Shown here one piece after another: positions 22,504-36,200 of a stretch of 64,000 nt of DNA (within the stretch, counting starts at the first letter, position 1; each line of letters starts with the position of its first letter). A program made the position numbers and the translations under genes. Source of the DNA: Hydrangea macrophylla (lineage: Eukaryota; Streptophyta; Magnoliopsida; Cornales; Hydrangeaceae); the NCBI GenBank assembly GCA_033977485.1, contig CM066994.1, forward strand, positions 45,099,155-45,163,154. The letters run 5' to 3'. Below the pieces are notes generated by a model. That model saw only the letters and a list, made by a program, of their open reading frames with translations, made no database searches and was not told the DNA's origin.

Positions 22504-25257
22504 TGTCATAACCTAACATTTTAAAAGAGGGTAGTTTTGACTTTTGGGTGCCCAAGTGTGGTCCCAATTTAAACTTTGATAATTATTTTCCTAACATGCA
22601 TTATTAGAAATGGTATTACATTTAAATTTAAATGTTAGTAGATGTGAGTGTGTATTAATAATAGTGGGTACACATGTGGGTGCACATTTTATTTATTGGA
22701 GAGACAAGGGCCCCACTATCACTCACATCACTCACACACACTCTCTCTCCTCCCTCTCTCATAGTCGGCCCCCTTTCTCTCTCTTCCCTCACTTTTTTTT
22801 CTTTTCTTCTTCTTCTATCTCTCCTTTCTTCCGAACGCTTTGGGAGAAAACTCCCATGGCTTCTCTCCTTCTCTCTTCTTGTTAGGTGCCTTAGATAGAT
22901 ATCGAGCCTTGCCCCTTGGCGCAATATTATTCTACTCAACGAGAGCTACAAGACGCCGCTATCAAAGTCTATTTTCAAGAATTTTCATCCACGAGGTGTT
23001 GGAAGACCTAGCTTGGAAATGGCTTCTTTCTTCACCAAATAAAATGCTTGGACTTCTAGGAGTTTTCTCTCTTGAAGATCTTGTCATCCTAAGTGTTTTC
23101 TTCATATAGGTAGATATTTAATCTACTACTCTATCTCATTGATATTATATATGTATGTATATATAGAAGTATATATATGTACATATATGTGGTCTTTGTG
23201 AATGAATTTGTAACTAGAACTCCAAAATGGTAAAATTTTTAAGTTCTAGCATATGTGTAGTTTAGGTGTTTATTAAAATGCCTAGAAGAGATTAAGTGTT
23301 TAGGTTGTTTAATTGCTTAAAATTCCTAATTGTGATAATTGCTTTAAATGCTTATATGTCTAAGTGTTATGTGAATTAAGTGTTAACATGCCTAATAGTT
23401 TAAGCCTTGAGTGAAAAGAATGTTAGGCGTATGTTAGAGAATGTATGGATGCTTATTTTCTTAAACTTGAGACAAAATGCACGTGCATGTGTTTATGGAT
23501 ATTTTTTTCATGTATTATAGAAATCCATATGATAATTTCTTTGAATACGTATTTAAGTTTATCATTTCATCCACGAACATAAACATTCACGTGTGAAATA
23601 TACATACTAGCATTGGGGCGAAGTTGGGGTGAATCCCATGCACAAACACAAAATGCATTGGAAAATCCCACAAATGGGGACATTGTGAAAAATCCAAATG
23701 TGGGTTATGAGGCAAGACAAGGTGGATAGCCCTATGAGAATTATCGAAACTCCATTTCATATTCGGGTAGCTCCCAGAGAGATGGTATGCTACATCCTCA
23801 GTTGAGGGTGGCTTGCAGTCCGGTAATGAGGGGAGTGACATTACATACTTGTGTGACCTCATAAAATTCATTGCTGAAGAGGCTCATTGCATATCATATT
23901 ACCAATGGCAGCCACTATACGTGAAGTTTTAAATAGTGTTTTACCGAGAAGGCTTAGCATATTTATTTGTTTGAGGGATAACCGAAGTAAGAATGTTTTT
24001 TTTTTTTTTTTTTTATTTTACTTTGATATGAAAGTTTTAGTGTATTTGTATAATATGTCTACGAGCTGTCACTCTCACATAAATGACCAAACATTTTGAT
24101 AGGTTTTCCAAAGAAGGCGCGACAATACTCTTTCAAAAATCCAGCAAAGATTTGTATTTAGAGAAACTACTTTAATTCCATTTTCAATTGTATATCGTTC
24201 ATGTGTCACAACACGCGTTATTCATCATGTTGCTAGAGCCAATGTTTAGCTCTTTGTAGGATTAGAGATGTAATTCATGTTGATGTTGTAATTGAGTGCG
24301 TGTATGATCCTTGATTTACATATCTAACCTAGTTTTTAATTATTGTTGAGATCGTTGAATCTCTCTTGTGTTCATGCTTTATGTTTAATGCCTTATGCTT
24401 CCCGTTTGGGATTGTTCATGTTTAGCTTGTTGTGCGTAAGTTTGGGTGTACCTTGCATCACTTGTTTATTTATTTCTTTGAATTGGGAATCACCGTGTCG
24501 ATTCGTGTTCTTACAGGAACACTTTTTCTTGTTGTTGCTCTTGTTTGTTAGGTCCAATTGTGTTGAACTTATTGTGAAATTTGATGTTTCTTCAATCTTT
24601 GCCGGATTTGTTTAAGTTATGCTAATTAGATATCTTTTCGTCGACTTGTCGTTGATGGTATTCTTGTTAGAATCATCTTTTAAAGGTTTTAAAAGTGTCT
24701 ATGTGAAGTCCCCGAACTTAGCCAAAACAAGAAAAAAAATTTCAGCATGTGAATAGATAAATTTGCCTAGGAATTTTTGCCTATGAATAGTGAATAGAAA
24801 ATTCTGCATATAAATAGTAACTTTTTCCTACTACTCATATTTTTCGATTTTTGTTTTTGATCTAATTAAAAACATAAGCTTCCTATATGATTATTAGGTT
24901 ATTTATCCACTAAAAAGGGGTACTCTTTCATGAAAAATTTTAGCACGTGAATAGTGCTTTTACACTAAAGACCTCATTTTCAACGTACTCATTTTTCAGA
25001 AAACCTTTTTAAAAGTATTCACTTGATCTTTGGATCATTTGTTGTGATTTTTATAACATTTTCAGAAGTTCTTATGTTGTTTAACTCGTTGACATCTAAA
25101 TCCACTTTGGGCTTATGTGTTAGTGAGTCATCCTTATAGGAGTCCCTGTGGGATTCCAAAGTCGCTTTTCACGTTATGTGTGGTCGCATTTATGTTATCC
25201 TTCTCTTTTCTTCCCTTCATGGGTCACAATTTGGGTCACAATTTTTGGGGCGTGACA
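22504..25257 (+). repeat. L1 5' LTR
   Basis: It is 2754 bp long and aligns with 43590-47327 once the hAT-type insertion there is removed. It contains a CT-rich leader-like segment near 22735-22830. It preserves the empty site for the hAT insertion near 24827-24840. Confidence 0.93.
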
Positions 25258-25261
25258 GTTT

Positions 25262-25273
25262 TGGTATCAGAGC
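25262..25273 (+). other. L1 primer-binding site (initiator tRNA-Met type)
   Basis: TGGTATCAGAGC, starting five bases after the LTR end, is the classic complement of the 3' end of plant initiator tRNA-Met. Confidence 0.93.
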
Positions 25274-28200
25274 TTAACCTGGTTCAAACACCTTAGTACT
25301 TTGGGAGTTATTTTGGGCTTATGCCATGCTTCAAATTGTTATTTAAACTGTTGTTCATGTTGAGATGTGATTAGTTGAGCATGTTTATTTGCCTTCGGGG
25401 ATATGTGTTAACATGCTCACATGCTTAAATGATTCACGTGATCTACATTCCTACATGTTACATTTTAAGGATAGTTCTTGCTCATGATTAAATGGGTTAA
25501 GTTAATGTTATGTCTTGAGTGTTGATTGCCGAGTCACCTCCATTTAAATTATAGAATCATTTATTTTATCGCCTCGTTCCTTTAGTTATTGCGCGTTGTG
25601 TTGTGGCATTACTTCTTGTAGTGACTAGTTGTTAATACCTAAACAAGGATCAGACTAGGTGCCAAAGTATATACTTGAGGGTTTTCTTGTTTGGATTATT
25701 CGCTCGACGTACTATGCCTCACGAGATTAGTGGGTAGGTAGTGACTTTTGAGTCTCAACGAGATGTGTGCCCAGTTTTTATTAGTCTGGCTCATACAACG
25801 ATCAGAGGCATTCAACCACCATTGATCAGCCATGCTCAACCATCATTCGTTAGACATTCAATCACCACCGACAGAGGCATTTAACCGTAAAAAACAAGTC
25901 ACACTCGACATGGGTAAAACTTCGACGAGGTTCAGATGGTATTAGTTGGTAGACTCCTTGGGTTTGGTAAGCCCGTGTTTGATTGGTTTGCGACACGTTT
26001 AGTTGTTAGATGCCCTTGGGGCAATGCGCTTAAATGTTCCTTTGCCTAATACCTTATATTTATAAGCATTTTAAAATAGGTCAAAATGATTTTTGGCTTA
26101 TATGTATATATAGATTTTTCACAATATATGTGTATGCTATTTTGAGACAAGTCCTTCTCACACAGCATCCTTGGTGTCATTCTTTTGTGGAGTTCTATGG
26201 TTGATCCATCCTTGAAAAGCTTCCTTTATTGGATAGTTGTTAAGTTTTGTCCAAACTCATTTGAGTAGTGTTACCCCCTCTATTTTGGGTGTTAGTTTAG
26301 GATTTCAAACTCTTTTGGTCTTGGTGTAGATTATCTTAGAATCTAGTTGGTGTTGCTCGACGAATTCTCGCATTTAAGTAAGTTTGTGATATTCTAGCAG
26401 TAACCTCTCCTTGTGAGGATATGCGCTCTTATGTTGCAGATATTTTTTTCTACATAGTTCGTGAATTATTTTCACATCGTGTTTTACTTACCCAAGAAGG
26501 AAAAGTGGTGTTTGCTGTTGATAAGCTACTCCTGTAGACTAGTACTTGATTCGGCGTCCAGTTTCGTCATCGGTCAGTGTTGTGTGGTTGGTGAACAACC
26601 TTGAACCTTTTTAGACACACATAGGTTATGATGTTTCCTCTTCGGTTGGAGAGTGTGATTCTTCGTGGTTTACCTCCCCTTCGGAGTTGAGTTTGCTTGT
26701 TAGTTTTCGTGATCTCCGCCCTTGATTAGGTATGTGGTTCTAGTGTCTCCAACTCTATTGGGTGGATACTGTAGTTTGTTGTTGTTGGCCTTATGTAGTT
26801 TAGAGCTAAAGTTTTTTTTGACCCCGTTTCAGCTCACCTTTTTAAATTTAGTTGTTTGGGCATTCCATTTGCTATCCTTGTAGTTATTTCATCCTTCGTG
26901 GAATTGTTGCATTAGAAGTTGACCTCTACCATGCATATTGGTTTAGTTGAGTTCTCTGAAACTTCTTTGGTATCTTGATGTACTCAAATGTGTCCTACTC
27001 TTTGTGAGTTGGTATAGTCCTTTACTGTTTAGGACTTTCTCATTTTGGTGACCTTTGTGGATTATTGGCGATGTACCGATTGATTTGTTGGGTTGAATTC
27101 CTTTTCGGCCGAATTCTTTTTTGCTCGATCATTCTTAGATATCTTTGGATTATTTTGTTGAATTCTCTTCAACCTCAGTTTAAGGGCATTAGATCCATTT
27201 GTTCTTACCTCCTTATATGGTAGTATTACTCCCTAATCTTTTAAAGGGACTTCATGGGATGTTATCTATATTCTTTGTCTTACATAGTGTTGGTTAGTAA
27301 AGGTTGTGGAATTTTCTATTCCTCCTTTTCGACCTAAGTTTTGAGTTCCTATTGCTTGTTGTATACAATTGTTGTCATTTCTTTGGGGCCTAAGGCGGAC
27401 CCCTAGTCATGTTTGACTTGTTGGCATGAGTTGTTCACCTTGTTTCACGAACTCATTGTAATTATCTCCTTGTGTAGATCTGTGGGCAATGCCTACTTTC
27501 TTCGGTGATGTTCGTTCTCAGTGTTAGTTGATCAACCATCTCAGTTGATTCAATTTTGTGTTGGGGCTATAATTTTCTTATGTTGGCCTTGACATTTCTT
27601 TTCCCATTTATTTCTTGGGAATAGAGTGTCGTTCGGATCCTATTTTTTTGATCAGTGTTGAGATGAGAAATTTGTCTCTACCTTACACTAGTGCGTATTT
27701 ATTTTTAGGTATTGGAGTCTCTTGCACTTGGAAATGGATCATTTGGGCCCCTCGCCCGTAGTTATTTATTTTATCGTAAGTTGTTTAGTAATACCGCACG
27801 CGTTGCGTTTGCAAAGATTTTGGATTTACTATTACCGTATAGTGTTTTCATATTCTTTCACTTTCCGCTTTTACTTTTCTGCACCGTATCATGATTTGGG
27901 GAGAACGTGGCTTTCCTTAACGTTTGGGGCATTGTAGTATATAGTTAATATATATACATAGAGCTTTATGGAAGGCTGCTTAAACCTTCGGACTTCACCT
28001 TGCCTAAGTATTGCTAGAGGAGAAGTCATTGTTAAAAACTGTTTTATTTTCAAAACCATCTTGTTTTAAAAACTTTTATGGTTTGTAAGTATAGGTTAAC
28101 TCAAGGTAGTCCCCTTTCCTTGGTTGTGAGTGCTCGAGAATGTTTTCCCCTAGAGCATCCTTTCGTAGTTGTTGATTCATAAAATCAAATCCCTTGAGAA

Positions 28201-29111
28201 GTTCTTGTTGAAGGTGAGTTGTTTGTTTCAATTCCCTTTTGTGTTTTATAAAGTGTTGGCATGTAGAAAAAATTCCCTCACTGCCACGGTTGTGTAGCTT
28301 GACCTTGGGTGACTTCTTTAAGGCCCAAGTAGTAGTTGCTTGTTGCGGTGGGAGTGCACCAATGTCTAGTGATAGGACTTCTAGTCTATATTGTTGAGTT
28401 TCCTTTTGAGGAATTTTAGTTGTAGGAGTATTCCTTCTTTTGAATTTAAAACCCCGTGTGTTGTGTCATAGACAATCATTGTCTCTTTCTTTAAAATCCC
28501 TTTAGCAAATTGTGCTAGTATGAGTATACCTTGTTGAGACTCTTACTACTTGTATATCTTGTGCTAGATATTTGTTTATCTACCTTGTGTGACTCTTATT
28601 GAGTGGACGTGTATGAGTGTCTTCATTTTAAGACTCGTTCCTCATATGTAAATTATTGTAAACGTTTCTTCGCCTCTTTCGTAGAATTCCATTTGGGAAG
28701 TTGCATTTTATGAGTGACATTTTTGTTGAAACTCATACCAATGTGCGGTCAATTATACCATTTGATTCTCCTAATACCGAATGCTTCGGTCTCCTTTGTG
28801 AAGTTGTCCTTGACCTTGACGTCAAGAATTTGTCTCTCTTTGCGAGAAGTAGTTGGGGCACCGATTTATTTCAGATCTTAGTGTTCGAATCATACTTTGT
28901 TGATTGATGAATTTTTATTTTGGATTCGTTTGATGGACTCATCGTAGTGACCGTGGGCTTGAGATTTCATTTCTTTTCTACTAACCACCTATCTCTTGTT
29001 TGAGTTTAACTTATGTCCTTGGGACCAAGTATGGTGTTCATTTTCCTTTGGAACTAGTTAGTCAGTTTCTTGAACTAGTTAGTCTTCATTGAGAAAGCCT
29101 TCTTGTTGTTT
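25274..29111 (+). other. L1 internal region, left part, non-coding
   Basis: This stretch is T-rich and A-poor on the plus strand, with no long reading frame and no retroviral motif in any frame that I could recognise. Short frames (27712-27937, 28701-28907) are chance. It is interrupted at 29116 by the G1 insertion and resumes at 42853. Confidence 0.7.
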
Positions 29112-29116
29112 GCCAC

Positions 29117-32100
29117 TGTGGACACGCGGATTCGGACCACTTCTCTCTCTTGTTTGAGATTGTTTTTGAAACTTGATTTGAATCAAAGAAAAGGAAAGGT
29201 CTGTTGAAAACAGATACAGAGTCGCCACTTGGTCTTTAAGGAACCAAGAAACCTAATTTGACTCACCCAAGCGGATAAGGGCACCGGCCCTTCATAACCA
29301 AAGAACTTGGTTCAGGGTTTTGGTACGAGAGAGGAAGGAGCCTTTGTCACGACTAAAACACCCTCAACTCGCCCCGTCTTTCGACGGGCCTCAATTAGCA
29401 TCCAAATAATCATCTTATACTATGTATGGTTCGGCAATTAATACTATGATAGTATATTACATCACATAAGGAAATTGAAATGGAAGATCTAAAGATAAAA
29501 TATCATTCATAAGATCTAAGTCAAATATCATGCAATGTAAAGTGAAAGATCACACAAATAAACTTAGGAAAAATCGTCTAATAATATATCAAATAATCAA
29601 GACTTCCTAATCTAAAAGGGGGACATGAATTGTTATTGAAACAAATAAACCAAGAAATCTAAATATGCTTAGTAAGCTAGTATGATGCATGTTAATCTTT
29701 GAGAAAAGAAGGTCCCTCAATCCCCGGGACGGATGAAAAAGGATGATTAGATCGAGGGAAAGCATGAACGTGTGATCGTGATCATTCCTTATAATCTTCT
29801 TAGATTAAGAGTTACAAAAACCCCAAATCTTGCATGAATGCAATGTATGTATCTAAAAATGTGCAAAGGTTGTAGTGTGTTTTGTGTACATGGATTTCTA
29901 AAATGACTTAGGAGTCTAAAATGTGTATGAATGAATGGATTAAATCAACATAGGATGTATACAAATGTAGTATGAACTACTTCCTAAGATATGAGCTAAT
30001 TTGGAATGCATATAAGCATTAAATCAAAGAATGAAAGTTAAGGTATGCTTGCTGTGAATAGTGGACAGAACAGCAGCATCATCTTTGGAAAATTGAAAAG
30101 AGGGGTTAGGAATGTTTTCAATGCATGATTTTTTATGGAGATGTTCCTTATTGTGTCTAGAATGCAACCCAAAAAGCCAATCCTTAATAGCTATCACAGA
30201 TTGAGAGAAATCACATAAACAACAGGGGTCACTCAGAAACAGAGACCGTACTGTCGACTGAAATGTTAGAAAATCTTAGAAAATGAAAACGAATGATCTA
30301 GAGACCCACTTTATACAGAAAGTTTCCTACGACATTAAAGTTTAAGGGAAAAATAAGTTAGGACCACCCCTTTTGGAAAAGTCTTCTGCAAAACAAGTTA
30401 GAAGTGGCCCTAGCTGCTGTGACAGAAAAGGCAGAATGTCTGGAAGGAATGTTGGGATCCAAATGGACCATTTCCAAGAACTTCCAAGTCAAACCAAAAA
30501 TCATGGGTGTTCTCCAATGAGTTAGGAAGACTTTCTAAGTGGCTTTGCATCCATGTGTTGAGTATTGAGTCTTAGAGAAATCTTTGAACTCAACTCACTC
30601 ACTGTTTTGACTCATTATTTTGAAGATTTTGGGGAAAACAAGGTTTTGTTTCTTGAAACCAAAATGAGAAGGATTGAGAGGGGTTTTGAAATAGATGTTT
30701 TGAAAACATATTTTTAATACTCAACAAGGATTATAGCCACTTAAAATGCCAACATCAAACTCATCATCAAGAACCTCCAAGATTGTTGGAGAGATTTATT
30801 TTATTTTGAACATAACTTCAATACTTTTCAAGAATACCTTGGAAGTATTGAGGCTATGATCATCATCTATCAAACATGTTTTTGAGGTCAAGAGCTACTA
30901 TCCATAAGGATTCACTCACCCCAAACTTCATGTCATCACTTAGATGATGATGAACTAGTAAGTAAATAAAGAAAATAAAAAAAAAGAAATGAGATTAAGA
31001 AGAGATGAACATAATATAAACAAGCAAGTAAATAGATAGCAATCAATAGATGATATTCATGATTTTGAACTTGTAGCTTGGTGTTTCACTCATAGATTTT
31101 GACATTTGGACATGGAAATAGCTTCCTAACTCAAGAATGCTCAAGAATGGTGATTGGGGGTGTTTGGAATGTGAAGTATATATATGAGAGGTAATGGAAG
31201 AAAACAAGTTTAAAACTCACTTTCTTTATGGAAAATCAATGGGAGAAGCTCCCTTTCTCTCTTCTAAACCTATCTCTATCTCTCTTCTTCTCTACAACTT
31301 TTCAAGCTTTGCACTTGGCCCCCCCAAAATGAAGAGCAATGGAGGGTTTAAATAGGCCAATTTGGGGTGGTTTTGGGGTTTTAGAAGTACTCCCATTGGT
31401 CCCAAACAACTGTGAACATAAAACTATGTCGTTTTGACTTTCAATTAATCAAATTGGACCCCCAAAAAAATTACAAAAATGGACTCTGCGAGGGTTGAGT
31501 GCCGCGGCGGAACTGGGCCAGTGCCGCGGCGGCACTGCTCCTCAGATGCCCAGAAATTTACGTTTAGGCCCCCAGAGGTTCCGGTATTCGCGAAAAGGCC
31601 CTATTTTGTCCGAAATTCACAGAAAACGCGTATGAACTCCAAACTGAGGTTGTGATATACCGTTGGAAAGGTAATGGAGTCTACTTTACATAAAAAATAG
31701 TTCGGTGATAGGTCACTTTGAAAAGTTTTGCGGTATTCGCGATAAAAGTCGATTTGATCGCCTTTTTCACCTTCGGAAATTCATTATAAATTCGTTTTAA
31801 ATCCAAAAATTATGTGCGATATACCGTTGGAAAGCTATTGACCTCTAGTATCCATGAAAAATATTTGAAAATTGCTTTGGTGCCCCGATTCCAAAGTCAA
31901 ATTCTGGTCAAACTGGTCAAACCTGGGATTCCCGGGAAGTTCTGGAAACCTCCGCGAGTTCCCGGGAGCTGATGTTTTCGCTCGATTTTCTTTTGGAACT
32001 TGTTTTAACACTTTTCTCATGATTTAAAATGATTCCGGTGAATTCGGACGATTTCGGTCAAACTTGGTCAAATCTTGGTCAAACCTGGTCAAACCGGTCA

Positions 32101-32391
32101 ACGGAGACTTTCCGGGAACTTCCGGGACTTCCGGGGGTCTCTGGGAGCTGACGATTTCATCCGATTTTTCTTAAAAACTCATTTTGTCACTTTTCTTACG
32201 ACGTAGCATGTTTTCAGAACTTTGGGACCAAATTTGGGAGTTTTCGGGCTTTCAGGGGCATTTTGGTCATTCTGAGCATTCTGAGAGATAGAGCTGACTT
32301 CCGAGAGTCCTTTTGAGTCTTTTACGATCATTGTGAACCACCAAGCTATGGGTCTCCTAAATCTGATAGCCGACAAAATGGGGTGTCTACA
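29117..32391 (-). repeat. G1 3' LTR
   Basis: It is 3275 bp long. The CG-rich tract at 31495-31555 has two copies of 'gtgccgcggcgg'; the other LTR has one. 'ggtcaaac' motifs recur at 31905-31925 and 32055-32100. Confidence 0.93.
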
Positions 32392-32412
32392 GTTTGCCCC
32401 TCTTTGGCATGA
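32392..32412 (-). other. G1 polypurine tract
   Basis: On the minus strand 'aaagaggggcaaac' abuts the 3' LTR start TGTAGACACC, the expected site for plus-strand priming. Confidence 0.75.
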
Positions 32413-33030
32413 ACTTGCGAGGCAACGCATGTCGCAAGCGAGTGCCAAAGCTTTGAAGAGACAGGACTTTTTGGAGGCTATAGATTTAGGATAAACAGCG
32501 TTGCAAAAGATGAAAGGATGATGAGGTTAGCGTTGGTCGTGCTCTGCGTGAGCTGCCTACGTATCCTAAGGGGAATCAGACCAGGACGTAGTTCAGGGCA
32601 CAAAGGAACAATTCACACATGCACAACAAGACATGCGGATGCTATGCTATGAGGATGATATGCAATGCATGGATGTGATATGAATTGTGTCATGAGTCCT
32701 ATCATGTCCAGTGTTATGATCCTAGTATGAGCAGGTGCTGTGGGGTGTGCCACTCCGAGTGGGCTGGTGTTGTGCTAGTGTTTGCGACTGTGATGTGGTA
32801 GATGACTCGGATAAGGACATCAAGGTTTAGAAGACTCTGGGTTTAGGGGCAACTTCTGGAACTTGGGAAGTGTGCTTTGCAAATGAGTGAGATAGATCAG
32901 ATGTGCTTTCTTTAGAAGACGACAGCCAAAGGTGACCGAGGGATCTTGTGATAAAGCTATGAAAATGGACAGATGAGAAAACCCTTGATAATCAGGAGAT
33001 CTGGATGCGGGCGATGTTCTGATTGTTCCT
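32413..33030 (-). other. G1 internal non-coding segment
   Basis: No coding sequence is recognised. It includes one diverged copy of the 'gcctacgtatcc...cgtagttc' motif at 32548-32597 that recurs twice near 35.6 kb. Confidence 0.6.
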
Positions 33031-33039
33031 GACGGCAGA

Positions 33040-33715
33040 TTTTCGGGAGTCGGTTCCTCTTTTGTTACTTTCTGCTGAGGGTAGTGGGAGCTAGTATCTT
33101 TTCGTATCTGTCCTCGGGGGGTGACGCGGGGTTCTCGGAGAATCTCTCTTTTCTTGATCGGGGAACCAGGACCCATCTCTGAATCTCTCACGGCTGATCA
33201 GTTCTTTCGGCGCTCAATCCAAGAGGGCCGGTCGGGGCCTCCGGGAGCTGGTATCTTTCTGTTTCTATCCTCGGGAGATGATTTAGGGTTCTTGGAGAAT
33301 CTCTTTTTCCTTTATCGGAGAACCAGGACCCATCTCTGAATCTCTCACGGCTGATCAAATCTTTCGGCGCTCAATCCAAGAGGGCCGGTCGGGGCCTCCG
33401 GGAGCTGGTATCTTTCTGTTTCTGTCCTCGGGGGATGATGTAGGGTTCTTGGAGAATCTCTTTTTCCTTGATCGGGGAACCAGGACCCATCTCTGAATCT
33501 CTCACGGCTGATCAAATCTTTCGGCGCTCAATCCAAGAGGGCCGGTCGAGGCCTCCGGGAGCTGGTATCTTTCTGTTTCTGTCCTCGGGGGATGATGTAG
33601 GGTTCTTGGAGAATCTCTCTTCAATTCTTGACCAGGATCCATCTTTGAATCTCTCGTGGTTGGTCAGATTCTGTAATGCTCAATCCAAAAGAGCTGGTTA
33701 GGGCCTATCGGGAGC
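33040..33715. repeat. G1 tandem repeat, about 157-bp unit
   Basis: About four copies. The landmark 'aaccagga' falls at 33164, 33321 and 33478 with a diverged copy near 33630, giving a period of 157 then about 153. Each unit contains 'ctccgggagctggtatcttt' and 'tcggcgctcaatccaagagg'. Frames through it are repeat artefacts. Confidence 0.93.
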
Positions 33716-33819
33716 TAAAGGATAATGTACTCTGGTAGGAAGAAGGAAATACGTCCATTAAAAGGGAGTAAAGGTATCATTCTATTTGTGACAGAGATGA
33801 TTTGCGGTGGTTTGACACT

Positions 33820-34605
33820 GATGGAGGGTGATAATCAATAGCAACTTACGGACTTATGTTGCTAGGATGAAAGAAGATCATCAACAGCCACTCATGGACT
33901 TACGTTGCATGAACGAAGAAAGACAATCAACAGCCACTCATGGACTTATGTTGCTAGGGTGAAGGAAGATCGTCAACAGCAACTCATGGACTTATGCTGC
34001 TAGGTTGAAGGAAGATCGTCAACAGCCTTTCGTGGACTTATGTTGCCCGGACAAAGGAAGATCATCAACAGCCATTCGTGGACTTATGTTGCATGGACAA
34101 AGGAAGATCACCAACAGCCACTCATGGACTTATGTTGCTAGGAGGGAGGAAGATCAACAGCCACTTATGGACTTATGTTGCATGGACGAGGGAAGATCAT
34201 CAACAGCCACTCATGGACTTATGTTGCATGAAGAAAGATGAAACATCAACAGCCACTCATGGACTTATGTTGCTAAGATGGAGGAAGATCAACAGCCACT
34301 TATGGACTTATGTTGCATGGACGAGGGAAGATCATCAACAGCCACTCATGGACTTATGTTGCATGAAGAAAGATGAAACATCAACAGCCACTCATGGACT
34401 TATGTTGCTAAGATGAAAGAAGATCATCAACAGCCACTCATGGACTTATGTTGCATGAAGAAAGATGAAAGATCAACAGCCACTCATGGACTTATGTTGC
34501 TAGGAGAAAGGAAGATCATCAACAGCCACTCATGGACTTATGTTGCATGAACAAAGAAAGGTAATCAACAGCCACTCATGGACTTATGTTACAAGGAGAT
34601 GATGG
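33820..34605. repeat. G1 tandem repeat, about 45-bp unit
   Basis: About 17 copies of 'caacagccactcatggactt' followed by 'atgttgc' and a variable 'atgaagaaagatgaaagatc' part. Unit lengths vary between roughly 40 and 50 bp with local higher-order duplications (34240-34400). Long plus-strand frames here come from the repeat. Confidence 0.93.
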
Positions 34606-35157
34606 TCAACTTTCGATGGTTTTGAAAGGGATGAAATTCGCATTTGCCCTAAGTTTGGACGCTTCTCATGCTGACGCCTTAACCGTTGCAGTAATGGTGT
34701 TTGGTACTTCTGCTTGTATTATCCTTGGAACGCTCTTTATAGCTTGATTTGAAAAAATTCATTATTTGTCACTATTGACTTATACATTTGAGACTACGAC
34801 AGACTCTTTTTCTGAAAAGACTATGACAGACTCAAAATTGACAGACACCGACGCGCGAAGGCGACACATTCGACACTGAAATGAAACAAGCTCGTCTTGT
34901 CAAAACTTGATGTGCTTTTGTCATAAACGTTGTACCATTTCTCTTTTGGTGTTCACCTCTCATCTTAACATGGTAGCACTTTGCTGATAAATTTGATTTT
35001 TGAAAATTCCTCCCTAGTGATCTAGTCAATTTTCTACTTCTCCCAAGAAGTACTTTGAATTAGTGCCTTAGCTTTTAGAGTAAAAGATGCTCTATTTCAA
35101 AATTTTCAAGACCACTTGGTAACTTGAAAACTCGCCCTCGATGTGAAGGGATTGCGT

Positions 35158-35365
35158 TAGGCAAACGGAGTTTGCCCCTAGTTTGAGGTGTACAAAGTGG
35201 GATTCATAAGCAAACGAGGTAGGTGACCGAAGTTTGCCCCTAGTTTGGATGATGGTTTATTGGAGGTTTTGGGCAAACGAGGTAGGTGACCGAAGTTTGC
35301 CCCTTGTATGAAGGGTAGATAGTAAAAGTCAGGAAAACGAGGCGGATAGCCGAAGTTTGCCCCTA
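35158..35365. repeat. G1 tandem repeat, about 61-bp unit
   Basis: About four copies with 'aagtttgcccctagtttg' and 'gcaaacgaggtaggtgaccg'. The unit carries TTTGCCCCT, which resembles the complement of the element's own polypurine tract. Confidence 0.85.
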
Positions 35366-35404
35366 GTGTGGAAGGTGATTTTCTGGCTTGAGGCAAGGAC
35401 CGTG

Positions 35405-36200
35405 ACTTTAATCTCTCAAATGCTCATAACTTTTGCCTAGGCACCAGTGAGGTGACCTAGCGAGCTCTTTTCTCTCTTCTGTTATTGCTCACCTTGGATT
35501 TAGCTCTAATTTTTGCCTAGGCGTCCTTTCAGATTTTCGACCTAGTGAGCCATCCTTTTTTTCTTTTTGAAAGTCTGCCTACGTACCCCCGAGCGGGGAT
35601 CAGGTCCAACGTAGTTCGGGCCATGGTTGGAAAGAAGCGAGTTGATTTTTTAGGTAGGTGGGGTGACCGAACCGTTGTGGTTGCCTACGTATCCCCGAGC
35701 GGGAATCAGGTCGAGCGTAGTTCAAGGCAGGGCTTGAAAGAAATTGGATATGAGGGTTTCTCAAACTAATCGTCATATAAGTTCAAACTTGAGCCACTTA
35801 TGGTAGCTTTGAAAGGATTCAGTTTCAATCTCCCTTTCTTTTCTTTTTCTTTTTCTTTTTGTTTTGTTTTGAGGATTGATCCTTTTCACTTTCGCCTAGC
35901 CAGTCAATTTAATGTAGTCGATTCTTGTGAGATCTTTCAATTGCAATCTCAGAATTCCAGAATGTGCATGTCAGCTTTCGGAATTTATTTGTGGCCATTC
36001 CGTGCCTTTTGAATGGTGATCTTGGCACGTTCTTAAGATGTACCTTGAAGCATACGATTCTCTCATTTGTTTCATCAAAAATTTCTTTAACATTTTGACT
36101 GGCTAGCGTTAGATTTTGGAAATCAACACCTTTTTAAGCTCTAACTTTTGCCTAGGTGCCCTTTCGGGTTTTCAACCTAGCGAGCTTTTTCTTTTCTTTT
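35405..36200. repeat. G1 dispersed short repeats
   Basis: 'tttgcctaggc...gacctagcgagc' occurs near 35430, 35515 and 36150. A 45-bp motif 'gcctacgta(c/t)ccccgagcgg' followed by 'gatcaggtc...cgtagttc' occurs at 35577 and 35681. The latter contains a palindromic CCCCGAGCGGGG core. Confidence 0.75.

Noticed and set aside
26480..26620. Possible degraded RT ('cccaagaaggaaaagtggtg')
   Set aside because: A few residues look RT-like (PKKEGKW) but no flanking RT motif follows in any frame.
34005..34416. Plus-strand frames with repeated 'HGLMLL' type peptides
   Set aside because: They are translations of the 45-bp minisatellite; all frames of a repeat can stay open.
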